Assembly (NCBI GenBank): GCA_021234155.1
Contig: JAJEKV010000010.1
Span: forward strand, 16,066,275-16,130,274
Source of the DNA: Isoetes taiwanensis
Lineage: Eukaryota > Streptophyta > Lycopodiopsida > Isoetales > Isoetaceae
DNA length: 64,000 bases
Direction: 5' to 3'
Part shown: in pieces, positions 54,584-64,000 of the stretch
How the letters are laid out: each line of letters begins with the position of its first letter
Position numbering within the stretch: the first letter of the stretch is position 1
Made by a program: the position numbers and the translations under genes
The notes under the pieces: model-generated
Seen by the model: the letters and a program-made list of their open reading frames with translations, nothing else
What the model was told of the DNA's origin: nothing
The model's database searches: none

Positions 54584-55048
54584 TTGGGAGTGATGTCACT
54601 GGCCGACAGCGACCTCAAGATCGCCTGCATGCCGAGGTATGATAACGACACTCTTAGAACTGTCGGTGTTAAGTGCAGACATTTCATTTATAAGGCAAGA
54701 AAATTTCGTATGAAAATGAGGAAAGGGCTTACCAGAGCAAGTGCTAGCCGGAGGTTTCGTTGTGCCTATGATACAGCAGCAATGGGTAGAAAGAAGGGTG
54801 ATCTAAATGCTGCCACAAAAAAGAGGATGGCAGAAGAAAGATTGAAGGGGAGAGGAAAAAAGATTTTCCAATTCCACATTTCAACTGTGGTTCCATCAGC
54901 AAATATAGGAAGGGACGATATCAGAGATGCTGATGATGGGAAGCAGAATGAAGCCATGCCCTTAGATATCTCCACAAGTAAGGAAATGCTGAATACAAAT
55001 GTTGCTGATGGTAAAGAACTGACCATGGAATCCTGTATACAACAATAA
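54584..55048 (+). CDS. Basic protein of unknown family (main exon)
   Basis: Open for 154 codons with a GC-richer start (MSLADSDLKIACMPRYDNDT), a very basic middle (YKARKFRMKMRKGLTRASAS, then GDLNAATKKRMAEERLKGRG) and an acidic end (RDDIRDADDGKQNEAM). I do not recognise it. The frame meets TAA at 55046, while the next frame goes on with NNNVESGSMKAAPPESSSIT to a good donor (CTAAAG|GTTTGA at 55115) and then a terminal exon. A one-base frame break near 55020 is therefore likely, either a pseudogene, an allelic or sequencing difference, or a distinct short isoform. ATG at 54593 is an alternative start three codons in. Confidence 0.5.
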   Translation: MGVMSLADSDLKIACMPRYDNDTLRTVGVKCRHFIYKARKFRMKMRKGLTRASASRRFRCAYDTAAMGRKKGDLNAATKKRMAEERLKGRGKKIFQFHISTVVPSANIGRDDIRDADDGKQNEAMPLDISTSKEMLNTNVADGKELTMESCIQQ

Positions 55049-55351
55049 TGTTGAATCTGGCTCTATGAAAGCAGCTCCTCCTGAAAGCTCCAGCATTACT
55101 GGGCGCACTCTAAAGGTTTGATGGGTTATTGTCTTTTAGATTCAAAGAAATACTTCTGAAATATGCATGTTTCTTCTTGATCTGAATAAAATTCGTCTAG
55201 ATCTGAAATGCATTAACATGAAGAGGATAATAGGGGCCAAAGTTTCTCTGATTTTATGGCATAGATGGGTCTGGCAGCTTACTTTAAGAATCTAGAAATC
55301 TACTAGTTACTGATGACAGCAAGAAATGATGTATTAATTGGTTTTTAACAG

Positions 55352-55453
55352 TCTTTTCTTATGACAATGGCAGCTTCAAGGGAACATGCAAAGAAAAGGG
55401 GTACTCCTAGATTTGTGATGCTTGGATCTGATGCAAAAGCATCCATAGACTAG
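55352..55453 (+). CDS. Probable terminal exon of the same gene
   Basis: After TTTTTAACAG the phase-0 frame reads SFLMTMAASREHAKKRGTPR and FVMLGSDAKASID before TAG, 34 codons including the stop. The phase agrees with the donor at 55115. It continues the frame that is offset by one base from the 54584 start. Confidence 0.45.
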   Translation, partial: SFLMTMAASREHAKKRGTPRFVMLGSDAKASID

Positions 55454-56878
55454 GATGGATGTATTTTATAATGTGTTTTACATAATAAACTAACTAGTCC
55501 ACTAACAAAGACTTTAGAATTTGGCATTAGGCCTGAATATTGTTATAGTGAAGGGGGATAACCTCAAAGAAACCATTAGTTTACCTGCTAGTAGCTTAGG
55601 CTTTTACCCTGACTAAGGCTAACTGTCCTCTGGTTCTACTGCAGGTAACAGGTTTCTTTTCTCTATACTCAGTATTTTTTTTTTGAAGGTACGAATTTTT
55701 ATATTATATATGATAAAAAGTACAATGCTTCACTACACATAGAAGAAAATCCTCTTTGTGCAGAAGCTTATTATCTGCTCTAAGAGCTAATAAACTTTAA
55801 GCGCATGAATCCTCCAACTTGGTAACCAGAGTATACAAGAAGATACTGGAAAAGAAAGCTCCCGAAAGATTCATGTAATCTTGGAGTGCCAAATTAAGCA
55901 TTCAGAAGCATGAGGAATAGAAGAAGTATCATGGAACATCAGAGAAAAGCCATAGAATTCCAATCAACTTGAACATAGCAGTATTCAAGTTTGAATGGAA
56001 CCTGTAGTTTTGACATATCAGTACCATAGATACGCAACTCGAACATAGCAGTATTCGAGTGATCCAAATCAGATTGGATGGAACTTGGTATTTGGCATAT
56101 TAGTACCAAAGAAATAGCTATTCAAAGCATAACAGTTCTTAAAATAGCCCCAGGATACATAGAATATTTCAAGCTTCAGTGCTTGAATGATCAATGCATT
56201 TTGCCCTGACATACGACATGTTATTCTTCTTCCATAAATCAATGCTTCCAAAATCCAAAAGACATCCTGCCGAACATGAAAATTTCTGATCATAACATAG
56301 TAAATCTGGACCTGTCTTGCTAGTAAGAAAGAGTCGGAGAAAGAAACAAGGGACGAGAATGGCCAACAATTTTCGGGCTTTGTATAAAAATTAGGACTGA
56401 AAGGCTTTGTAAGGCTAAGAAACCTCTCTTTTCTAGAAGTCACACTGATCTGTTCCACTTTATGAGCATCCACTCAGTATTCAAGTTCAATTTGGACGTG
56501 AAATGCGGGTTTATAAAATGATCATACCTGTTGTATTTAAATGCTTATTAATGGCATATTGTGGACATGGTAAACATCTTAAAACTTGTGCTTCTCAGGC
56601 ACCTTTGGATCTGCTGTAAGTTATGATATCAGTTATAATAGATCTCTTGAATTAATGGGTATTTACTGAAATAATCTCTTTAGTTCAGAAAATCAGAAAT
56701 AGTATGATGAATACTCTTGATTAATACATTAGGTATGATTGACATTGATGGATGTTTTTGTATACCAAGTCTTGGCTTAAAACATAAAGACCTGATTATG
56801 TTTTAAGGTTGCAAATGGATCTGTTGTCTACCTTCCAAGGTTTTTAACGGATTAAAGTCTGTTCTGATGAGCAGATTG

Positions 56879-56882
<4 letters not shown>
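55454..56882. other. No supportable gene
   Basis: AT-rich. Near-repeats of TTGAACATAGCAGTATTC(A/G)AGT occur at 55968 and 56040. Confidence 0.45.
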
Positions 56883-56913
<31 letters not shown>

Positions 56914-59765
56914 AAGGAGTGAAGCAAAAGAACATAGAGTTGAGATCATAGAGAATGATCATCAAAGATCAAAATGCAGAATTGAGTTAGAAACTCTCAA
57001 TTCAATAGTAGAAAATTGTCTAGAGTTTAAAACTTAAGCACAAAATATTTAGACAATTCGAAAGATGAGAAATGTCTTTGGCAAAAGCATCAGAGAAATT
57101 CTGCAAGTAGACCGTCCAGATCAAAATTGTTCCATAAGGAAAGTAATTCATGAAGCTTTCTGCAGTCACTGTAGAGCCAAGAACCTGGACAAAGCTGAGA
57201 CAAGAGAAGAGAAACAAACAAAAGTCAGAAATCATAGGTATCAAGGAAGTGGAAGTAATCACGAAATTGTGGCTGCAGGATAGGTCTGCCATTGCTTCCC
57301 CAATTGACCAACTCAACAAGCCTGTCCGAGTTACAAGTGGACATGAGGTGAATCATGGTACCATAGCAGTCTGCCCTGCCCCTATGATAATAGTAACATT
57401 CTCTGTAGAATTCGAACTGTTGGTCTGTCATGTTGGCACTGTTGTTTTCCAGGAACCAAAATAGAATAAACATGAGATATGTTTCTTTTGAGAATTCACT
57501 GCCCCCATGTAATTTCTCTCTGCTGTACTTGCTGAATAGATTGGATTAATCTCCCTCTCACTGATCCTGACCACATATTATAATCCCAGATTCTGTGCAC
57601 TGATAATTTCCTTGTGTGATATTTAGCAACTTCAGTGTCATCAAGGTCAAGGTTAAGCTTGTGCTTGCAGTTCCTCAGATAATCTAGCATCAAGGGTTTC
57701 AATGTTAGATAATGATTGATGACAGAAGAGTTTGAAAGAACCATAAAAACTAGAGTAATTCCCAACTGTAAACCAATTATTATCTATGTGAAAACCAGAA
57801 CTTTTGTACTTGTGTGCAGTAGCAGTGAGCTCAATGTCGAATATAACCTGCCATTAAATTCACAAAGGAGAAGGATTGTGTCCCCCATGCAAACATCTAT
57901 TTCTGTGCTTCCAGATATTCCATAAAGCAATAAAAGAGATTGAATTTTTGAATTTATTATCAGACATAATAAAGTTAACAATACTCCCTTGCTTTCTAAC
58001 TTTAAAGATTTGCTCAAACCAATTCCAGAAGCTAGAAATCTTTGGGCAATTAAAAATACGATCAATGTCCTCAATGCTATTACAATGCAGGGGGCATAAA
58101 GAACTTATGACATAAGTATTAGGATCATTAGCAAGCAAGTGATGCCTACAAAAAGTCTCCATGTTTGGAATGCTTTTATTAGAAAGCAACCAAATAAAGT
58201 AGGTAATTTTTGGAGCACAATAAGAGTTCCACACATTTCTGAAAAGAGCAGTTCCAAGTGTCAACAGAAAGATTCCAGTAAAGGCAGGCTTTAGATGATT
58301 GATTGGTATTAGCCAGAAAATTGTAGACATTAGAAACTTTGTAGATATTCTTGTCCGATACCAATCAATCTGAGTTGATAAAGCATTATGCAGACTGTGA
58401 TTGGAAACCTTACTAACAATATGTTTAAATAAAACCTTGTCAGAGGAGGTTCCATTGATAATGGCTTTAAATCTAGTCCAAGTAGTCCATCTGCCATTGA
58501 TCCAAATATCCCTAAGCTTATTAATACCAAAGGAAGTCCATTTTTTTGTATATTTTGGGATGATTTATTGCTAAAGGAATCATGTCAATTTTGGCTAAAG
58601 ATGGATTCCAGAAAATGCTCGTGTCATTATGGGATTGATTGATGCCATTGTGAGAGTAAGCTTTGGAGACTTTATTCCAAGCATTTATAAGATTCTTCAT
58701 AAGAGGAGAAGAATTCCCAGCTGGTTTGAGCAGGTTAAAGGCAGAGGATGGCAGAGAATGAACAATAGAGGGATGACCATCAATTGTGCTTTTGCTGAGC
58801 CAGTAATGAATAAACTTAGTTGCAGGATTGTTTTGACTCAGCAAAGACTTCCAAACATATTTCCCTGCTAAGGCATACCCCTGTAAGAGAAGGTTTTTGC
58901 TACCGAGACCACCCTCCTTTTTGCTTTGAGTAACATATTTCCAGCTGACCAAGTGGTGTTTACCCCAGATAAAATTCCTAACAATTTTCTCTATTTGCTG
59001 ATAGATGCATTTGGGAGCAAGCAAAGCAGATGAGAAATATATATGTGAACTTGCAAGCACAGAGGAAACAATAATTGTTCTTCCTGCAATTGAAAGACAA
59101 CTGCCATAATTGTTTAGCTTCTTTCTAATCCTTGAGACTATTGGAGACCAAAGATTTTTAATAGATATATCTAAGGCCAGAGGCATTCCCAAAAGAGAGG
59201 ATGTTTGATTTACAGGAATACACCTAATACCTAAGATATCAGGTTGATCATTAGCCCCAATGATAACGCACTTGGCCATATTTAGGTAAATTCCAGAAGC
59301 AGCACTAAATCCGTTCAAGATCTTGATGAAGAATTCAATATTCTTGACATCATTATGGAGAAAGCTAAAAGAGTCATCTGCATATTGTAACAAAGTGAGC
59401 TGGCTGTCATTGTCTGGCATTTTAAGGCCTCTTAAATTCCCTTTGTTTTGGTGATGCATAATGATTTTAGAGAGTTGCTCAGCCACTATGATGAAAAGAT
59501 AGGGAGCCAAAGGGCATCCCTGTCTCACACCTTTATGCAAACTAAAGAATTTACCAGGGGAACCATTAATCAGAATGGCAGATTGAGCTCTGGAGTTGAG
59601 ACCCATGATAAGATCAATGATTTTTATAGGAATACCAATTTTCCTTAGGGAAAGAGTCAGGAAGTCCCATCTGACAGTATCAAAAGCTTTAAAGAAGTCA
59701 AGCTTTAACAGAACACGGCTCTGATTTGAAATTCTAGCCCAGTGCAAGCCTTCCTCGTTTTGGCC
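56883..59765 (-). mobile_element. 5'-truncated L1-type LINE with poly(A) tail
   Basis: The minus strand carries RT from LHWARISNQSRVLLKLDFFK onward, the RT zinc-binding domain, a 3' untranslated region of about 580 bp and a 30-base A run (56883-56912). The endonuclease and early RT motifs are absent, so the copy is 5'-truncated, as usual for LINEs. No target duplication was identified with confidence. Confidence 0.85.
57496..59747 (-). pseudogene. L1 ORF2 C-terminal part: RT and zf-RVT
   Basis: Motifs are LKLDFFKAFDTVRWDFL, SPGKFFSLHKGVRQGCPLAP, LLQYADDSFSFLHND (catalytic YADD), NGFSAASGIYLNMAKCVIIG, LLGMPLALDI, NNYGSCLSIAGRTIIVSSVL and WKYVTQSKKEGGLGSKNL. Then, after a frame break near 58520, come FRNVWNSYCAPKITYFIWLL and CPLHCNSIEDIDRIFNCPK, the zinc-binding RT-associated domain. 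The first 408 codons are continuous, so the insertion is fairly young. Frame changes occur near 58520, 58330 and 57860. It is inactive for lack of its N-terminal half. Confidence 0.9.
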
Positions 59766-59799
59766 TCGACTTGGACAAATGCACTAATCCCTATATGTT

Positions 59800-60460
59800 T
59801 AAGGAGCTTACTCATCTTATTCAGCATCCATTGCTCAACCCATGTATGAGGAGTTTATGCACAATATTATTAATTATAAAGTATCGTCCATGAGGAGTCT
59901 ACTTGCACCTACTACTATGCAAATCCATACACACATATTATCAACACTTACCACCGATTCCAAAGTATTGCCCATTGGGAACTTACCTAAATCTATTATG
60001 AATCCAAAGTCTTACCACCTATTGCCAATTAAGAGCTTACTCACACCTATTACCAAGTCCAAAGCATTGCCCATGAGTTGACGTATGAGGTACTGGCTCA
60101 CACCTATTACACTGCAAAGTATCACCCATGTGGAGCCTACACAGACCTATTACTACCAAGTAGAAAGCATCATCCACTGGGAGCTTACTTATACCTACTA
60201 CCAACTCCAAAGTCTCACCTATGAGAAGCTGAATCACACCTACTGCCAATTCCAAGTATCTATATCGATGTTATTCAATATCCATTTGACAATCTATGAG
60301 AACCTTACTGCAACCTACTACCAATTTTAGTAAATCATGAGAAAGTTACTGCCACCTGTTGCCAATTCTGATGCCTACTCGTATATATACCCATGTTACT
60401 GCCATCTACTATCAATTCCAAAGCATCACTCATGGAGAGCTTACTCATACTTTTAAAACT
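59800..60460. repeat. Degenerate tandem repeats, about 48-57 bp
   Basis: Variants of CACCTATTACCAA-TCCAAAG-ATTGCCCATG-GAGCTTACTC recur roughly a dozen times with drift in length. This is an old minisatellite. Confidence 0.7.
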
Positions 60461-60559
60461 TTCTATTCTTGAATGAGGACTTGAGCATGTAAAATATCCT
60501 AGCACATTCTATTTTTGCCCTTTGCAATTTTTTATAAAAACTTTCTATTTTTAGATTGA

Positions 60560-61060
60560 GCTTATTCGTAAGCTTCTAGAACATTTTAGAACATCTTATT
60601 TTGAGTATTTACAAAGTTTCAAAGAACTTACTATTTTTAGGTTGAAGTGCTTACCAAGAGTATTTGCAACATTCTCGAATATTCTATTTTGAGTGTTTGC
60701 AAAGTTTCAAAAAACTTGCTATTTTTTTACTGAGGTGTTTAACCATGAGCATCTGGAATATTCTAGAATATTTTATTGTGAGTGTTTGCAATGTTTTAGA
60801 AAACTTGCTATTTTTAAATTGGGGTGCTTGCTCATGGGCATCTGGAACAATGTTGAACATTCTATTTTGAGTGTTTGCAAAGTCTCAAAAAACTTGCTAT
60901 TTTTAGACTAAGGTGCTTGTTCATGAGCATCTAGAACATTCTATTTTGAGTGTTTGCAAAGTTCCAAAAAACTTTCTACCTTTAGACTGAGATGATTGCC
61001 CAAGAGCATCTGGATCATTCTAGAAGATTTTATTTTGAGTTTTTCCAAAGTTTTAGAGCT
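60560..61060. repeat. Minisatellite, 89-bp unit, about six copies
   Basis: The marker TTTGAGTGTTTGCAAAG or a variant starts its GAGT at 60603, 60691, 60780, 60869, 60948 and 61037, giving periods of 88, 89, 89, 79 and 89. Each unit also has AACTTGCTATTTTTA and GAGCATCTGGAACATTCT. Confidence 0.85.
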
Positions 61061-61079
61061 TCTACAACTGTCTCTCTGT

Positions 61080-62220
61080 CACATGTTTGAAAAGTTGCTA
61101 TTTTTGGATGGATGCACTTGTCAACAGCCAAGATCATACCACTTGGCAACATCTTAGCCTTTGATAGGCATGGGAGATGAGCACCTACAACATTTTAGAT
61201 TGAGGTGCTTGCCCGTGAGCTTCTAGAACTGTCTCTTTGTCACATGTTACAGTCTGAACTTAAGCAAATCCAAATCCTGAAGTATTTGTTGATGACATCC
61301 ATCCTTCATATTTAACCACAATATCAACAAAAAGGGAGCAATTAGTGTTACATTCCTTAAAAAATGGCATAAAAGCCTGTCAAAAACACAGAATAGGGAA
61401 AGAATACCTATCTGCAGAATGGCCAAGCAGTATTTTTTGGAGTAGCCTATGTGTTCGTTGCATAAATACATGAAGGATTGTAGTCATCAAAAATATGCGC
61501 ACCATTCTGAAACACAGAACTCTAATGCACAATCGTTAGAAACAATTCCACATTTCTGAGTCGAAGCAATGCAAAAATAAAAATGCCCTTAGAGCAATAC
61601 TTTGATAATCAATAAGCATGGTGGCTGGAAATACTGATCATGGTAGCACTATAATGATATATGAGGTGAATTATTGGGCACTGGTATAGGAGACTCCCGT
61701 AGAAGTTTTGAACTCAACTGCTTCATCCATTTTCAAGATTTAAGTTTCAACATGAAGCTCTAACTATTAATTTCTGTTTAAAAGTGTCAATGAAAAAAAA
61801 GGAAAAACATTTCGTGTATCTAAACATATATAAAGATTATAGGAAGATTCTATTCTTTTATTCTTGGTTCCTTAAAAGACACTTGGCAATTGCTTGTGAA
61901 TGCAATTCCGTTTCTAACCTTCCGTGGCTAAATCTGGTGATACATACCATGGGATTTGTATCTTTGCTTGCCTTCCAAGGCAAGTATGATAAGCATAGGG
62001 ATCTACATTTTTCCTCGTTTAAATTCTTGCTGCCGCTTTTGCCATGCCGTGAAAGTTGAACATCTATTGTCATTTGTCTGTGTGGTTATCAAAATATGAT
62101 TTTCTGAAATGGATAGAATAATATCTAATTCTGTTCTTGCTCCATTCTTGTGCTTGAGCATCTGCAGAACTTATAGGATATCGCTCAGAACTTCTAGCAT
62201 CTGAGGGAAAAATGCCACAG
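61080..62220. other. No supportable gene
   Basis: AT-rich; short unrelated frames. Confidence 0.4.
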
Positions 62221-62405
62221 ATGTGGTGGTTGCAGGCCAAAATGGTGATCTGACGACAATGCAATTTAGGACAGTTTCGGTGGGAGATCTGATCCTCACA
62301 AAGAATAGGCTAAAGACTCTATGCAGATCGGGCGCCTCAAGATTATGGTCCTCAACGCTAACACCACATTTGATCTGTATCTTAGAAGTTATTGCAGCGG
62401 AATAA
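62221..62405 (+). other. Open segment of uncertain nature
   Basis: Reads VVVAGQNGDLTTMQFRTVSV, GDLILTKNRLKTL and then loses any pattern. In the next frame IMVLNANTTFDLYLRSYCSG follows. It could be a decayed fragment of a larger gene, and I cannot name it with confidence. Confidence 0.2.
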
Positions 62406-63269
62406 CATGGCAAGTACAAAATCCCGTTCTCTATGCAAAACCGGTAAGCAGAGGATCAACTTACCATGGCATCCTGCTCCATCTTTGCTTTCAATAAAAA
62501 ATCTTTGGTCATTTTTGCCTTGCCATCTTGAAACTATAGCTGCTGGCTCTTGCTATAGTAGTATGTTTGGAATTGACAGATATTCTATAGATGTTTAAAG
62601 ATCTACTGCCAATGTTTGCAGATCCATTCCAATGTCTGTTTTGGTGTGATGCTTATGAGCTTTTGGGCGTTCGTTGCAAATATAGCCAGGCTATAATATA
62701 GCTCTGCAGCATGATAACTTTTCAAGGGAACATGAGAACGAATGCAGAACACGGATTAGGGGGCTTCTGATCTTCCTAATATGTAACATAACATCAAACA
62801 TATGAAGCTCTAGAATGTTTTTTGGCACGGCCACCCAGCTTGCATTCCTTAACGACGCATATGGCTTCAATATTGTATAATATTGAAAGCCATGTCTATA
62901 CAAAATATTTTTTACCTTCTCCAACTATGGACGTTCGTGTTAAAGTCAACTTTTAAACGTTTATAGTTCACAAAAAATTTCTAATAGCACTTGGGCATCT
63001 CCATTTGCTATCTCCATAATCTACATTAATGTACAACTAGAAATGTGGTGTTTTTGTCAATTTGTTGAAGTAGATCTTAATCATGCTATAGGACGTGCCG
63101 ATTGCATGCATCTATTTGGATGCATGCAGTGGAAAAACACTCATTTCAACATTGGGTATCTTTAACACCCGATAACATTTGAGCCGAATATCTTATACAC
63201 AAGGTGGCCTTTGCACCAAGTCGAACAAAAGAATTGCTCGCGGCGGCTTTGGCGGCCGCGATAAATTTC
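62406..63269. other. No supportable gene
   Basis: AT-rich non-coding sequence. A GCATGCATCTATTTGGATGCATGC inverted repeat lies near 63102-63127. Confidence 0.45.
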
Positions 63270-63590
63270 TTGTAGATGTTACTATAAATTCATAAAGTGG
63301 AGCCGTTATCATATTCTAGTATCATCAAATATGTTACTATAAATTCATAAAGCATAGTCTTTATCATATTCCAGTTTCATCAAATATATATAAGACAACC
63401 TTGTTTTCCATGAATAATATATTTTAACTGTTAAATTGCAGACAGGAGCTTAAACTGTTTTCCGACAATACAATATTTGACTTATTAAAACGCGGACATG
63501 TTTCATCCAATGTAGCATAATATTTGGACTGTTAACATGCATACATGTTTACTTAATGTAGTAGAAAATTAGAGAATATTCATTATCCAT
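63270..63590 (-). repeat. Dispersed repeat family B, copy 2 (inverted)
   Basis: Reverse complement of 47250-47570 with scattered mismatches. It begins with two copies of ATGTTACTATAAATTCATAA. Confidence 0.8.
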
Positions 63591-63794
63591 TCTTCAATTG
63601 TTGCCTTCATGTGCAACCACACAAAAGTTTGAAAAACCATAGGAGACGTTGTCTCGGTTATCTGGACTCAACCAATTCTATTGTTAGAAAAGAAATTGGT
63701 AACATGGTAAGGAATAAGAAGTAAGTAATGGGACAACATTTCTCTTCTCCTTTCACCTATTATCCTTCAAAGAATTTTACCATTCCAAAAGTTT

Positions 63795-63890
63795 AGTTCC
63801 AAATGTTATTTTTGGGTTGCCTCTAAAGGACAAACATTCGCTCATGTGGTAAAAACAATCGTTTTTGGGTATATGCTAGTATATACCCAA
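63795..63890 (-). repeat. Dispersed repeat family A, partial copy 3
   Basis: TTTTTGGGTTGCCTCTAAAG and GGTATATGCTAGTATATACC correspond to the complement of the 3' part of copy 2 (GGGGCAACCC, GGCATATACC). Confidence 0.5.
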
Positions 63891-64000
63891 ATAATCTATA
63901 TGGCTGGCCTAAGTTTACATGATCCGTTTGTAAGAAGGAAGGCCAATTTTAGTATAAGTTAATGCTCATCTTTATACAAGAACATCTTTTTAGTGGATGG

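Noticed and set aside
57020-57470. Open frames in both directions downstream of the L1 ORF2
   Set aside because: They lie in the LINE 3' untranslated region before its poly(A) tail and show no family resemblance.
62221-62405. P-type ATPase fragment (FRTVSVGDLI resembles WKDVRVGDII)
   Set aside because: The match covers about ten residues and no phosphorylation or hinge motif follows.

Overview
The window reads as nuclear DNA of a land plant with a large, repeat-rich genome. The evidence is an initiator-Met-tRNA primed chromodomain gypsy element, Copia, CACTA, L1 and MULE-type elements, many decayed PLS-class PPR genes, a TPR-SET gene and a DUF599 exon. The long AT-rich stretches and eroded PPR copies would suit a fern or another spore-bearing or non-flowering plant, but the sequence alone does not prove the taxon.

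The main result is at 2.5-13.5 kb. A Ty3/gypsy chromovirus-type retrotransposon on the minus strand has a right-hand LTR (11881-13521), a tRNA-iMet primer site (11861-11879), then gag, protease, RT, RNase H, integrase and chromodomain, running down to 2717. Between the primer site and gag it carries two extra sense-strand ORFs. The first (9978-11042, 354 aa) ends in a complete histone H3 fold: 89 residues that align with canonical H3 without a gap, about 55% identical by hand count, behind a 265-residue non-histone tail. The second (7755-9269, 504 aa) has a strongly acidic tract and no family I recognise. Each ORF has its own perfect CTATAAATAG box, and each is preceded by two copies of a 67-bp imperfect palindrome whose starts lie 200-201 bp apart. 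Gag and pol are broken by frameshifts and stops, while both extra ORFs are open. I know of no described LTR retrotransposon that carries an H3.

Layout: 1-240, GroES-like relic; 1.87-2.49 kb, end of a decayed CACTA element abutting the place where the gypsy 3' LTR should begin; 2.5-13.5 kb, the gypsy element, inserted in the RT of a Copia element (13.5-15.1 kb); 15.1-15.4 kb, NOG1 relic; 16.8-22.6 kb, LINE fragments in both orientations around one or two exons of an unrecognised host gene (19.8-20.6 kb); 24.9-25.1 kb, first exon of a DUF599 gene; 26.5-28.4 kb, a GC-rich decayed LINE; 29.4 kb, an (ATT)n microsatellite; 29.8-30.0 kb, a foldback element; 30.2-32.1 kb, an intact intronless TPR-SET protein gene, the best host gene here. 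The right half holds a pair of duplicated PPR-flank segments (34.9-35.9 and 49.8-50.5 kb), a second LTR of the same gypsy family (to 38474) with its primer site, a MULE-type MITE with a 9-bp target duplication (40.77-41.18 kb), PPR relics (41.4, 45.4, 49.3 and 53.4 kb), a 5S-rRNA-derived retroposon with a 14-bp target duplication (52.0-52.3 kb), a probable small basic-protein gene with a frame break (54.6-55.5 kb), a 5'-truncated L1 with poly(A) (56.9-59.8 kb), two tandem-repeat blocks (59.8-61.1 kb), and a largely featureless end holding an inverted copy of the 47.25-47.57 kb repeat.

Except for the TPR-SET gene and a few exons, the window is layered mobile DNA. The histone-bearing module looks like a cargo cassette with its own promoters inside a chromatin-targeting retrotransposon.
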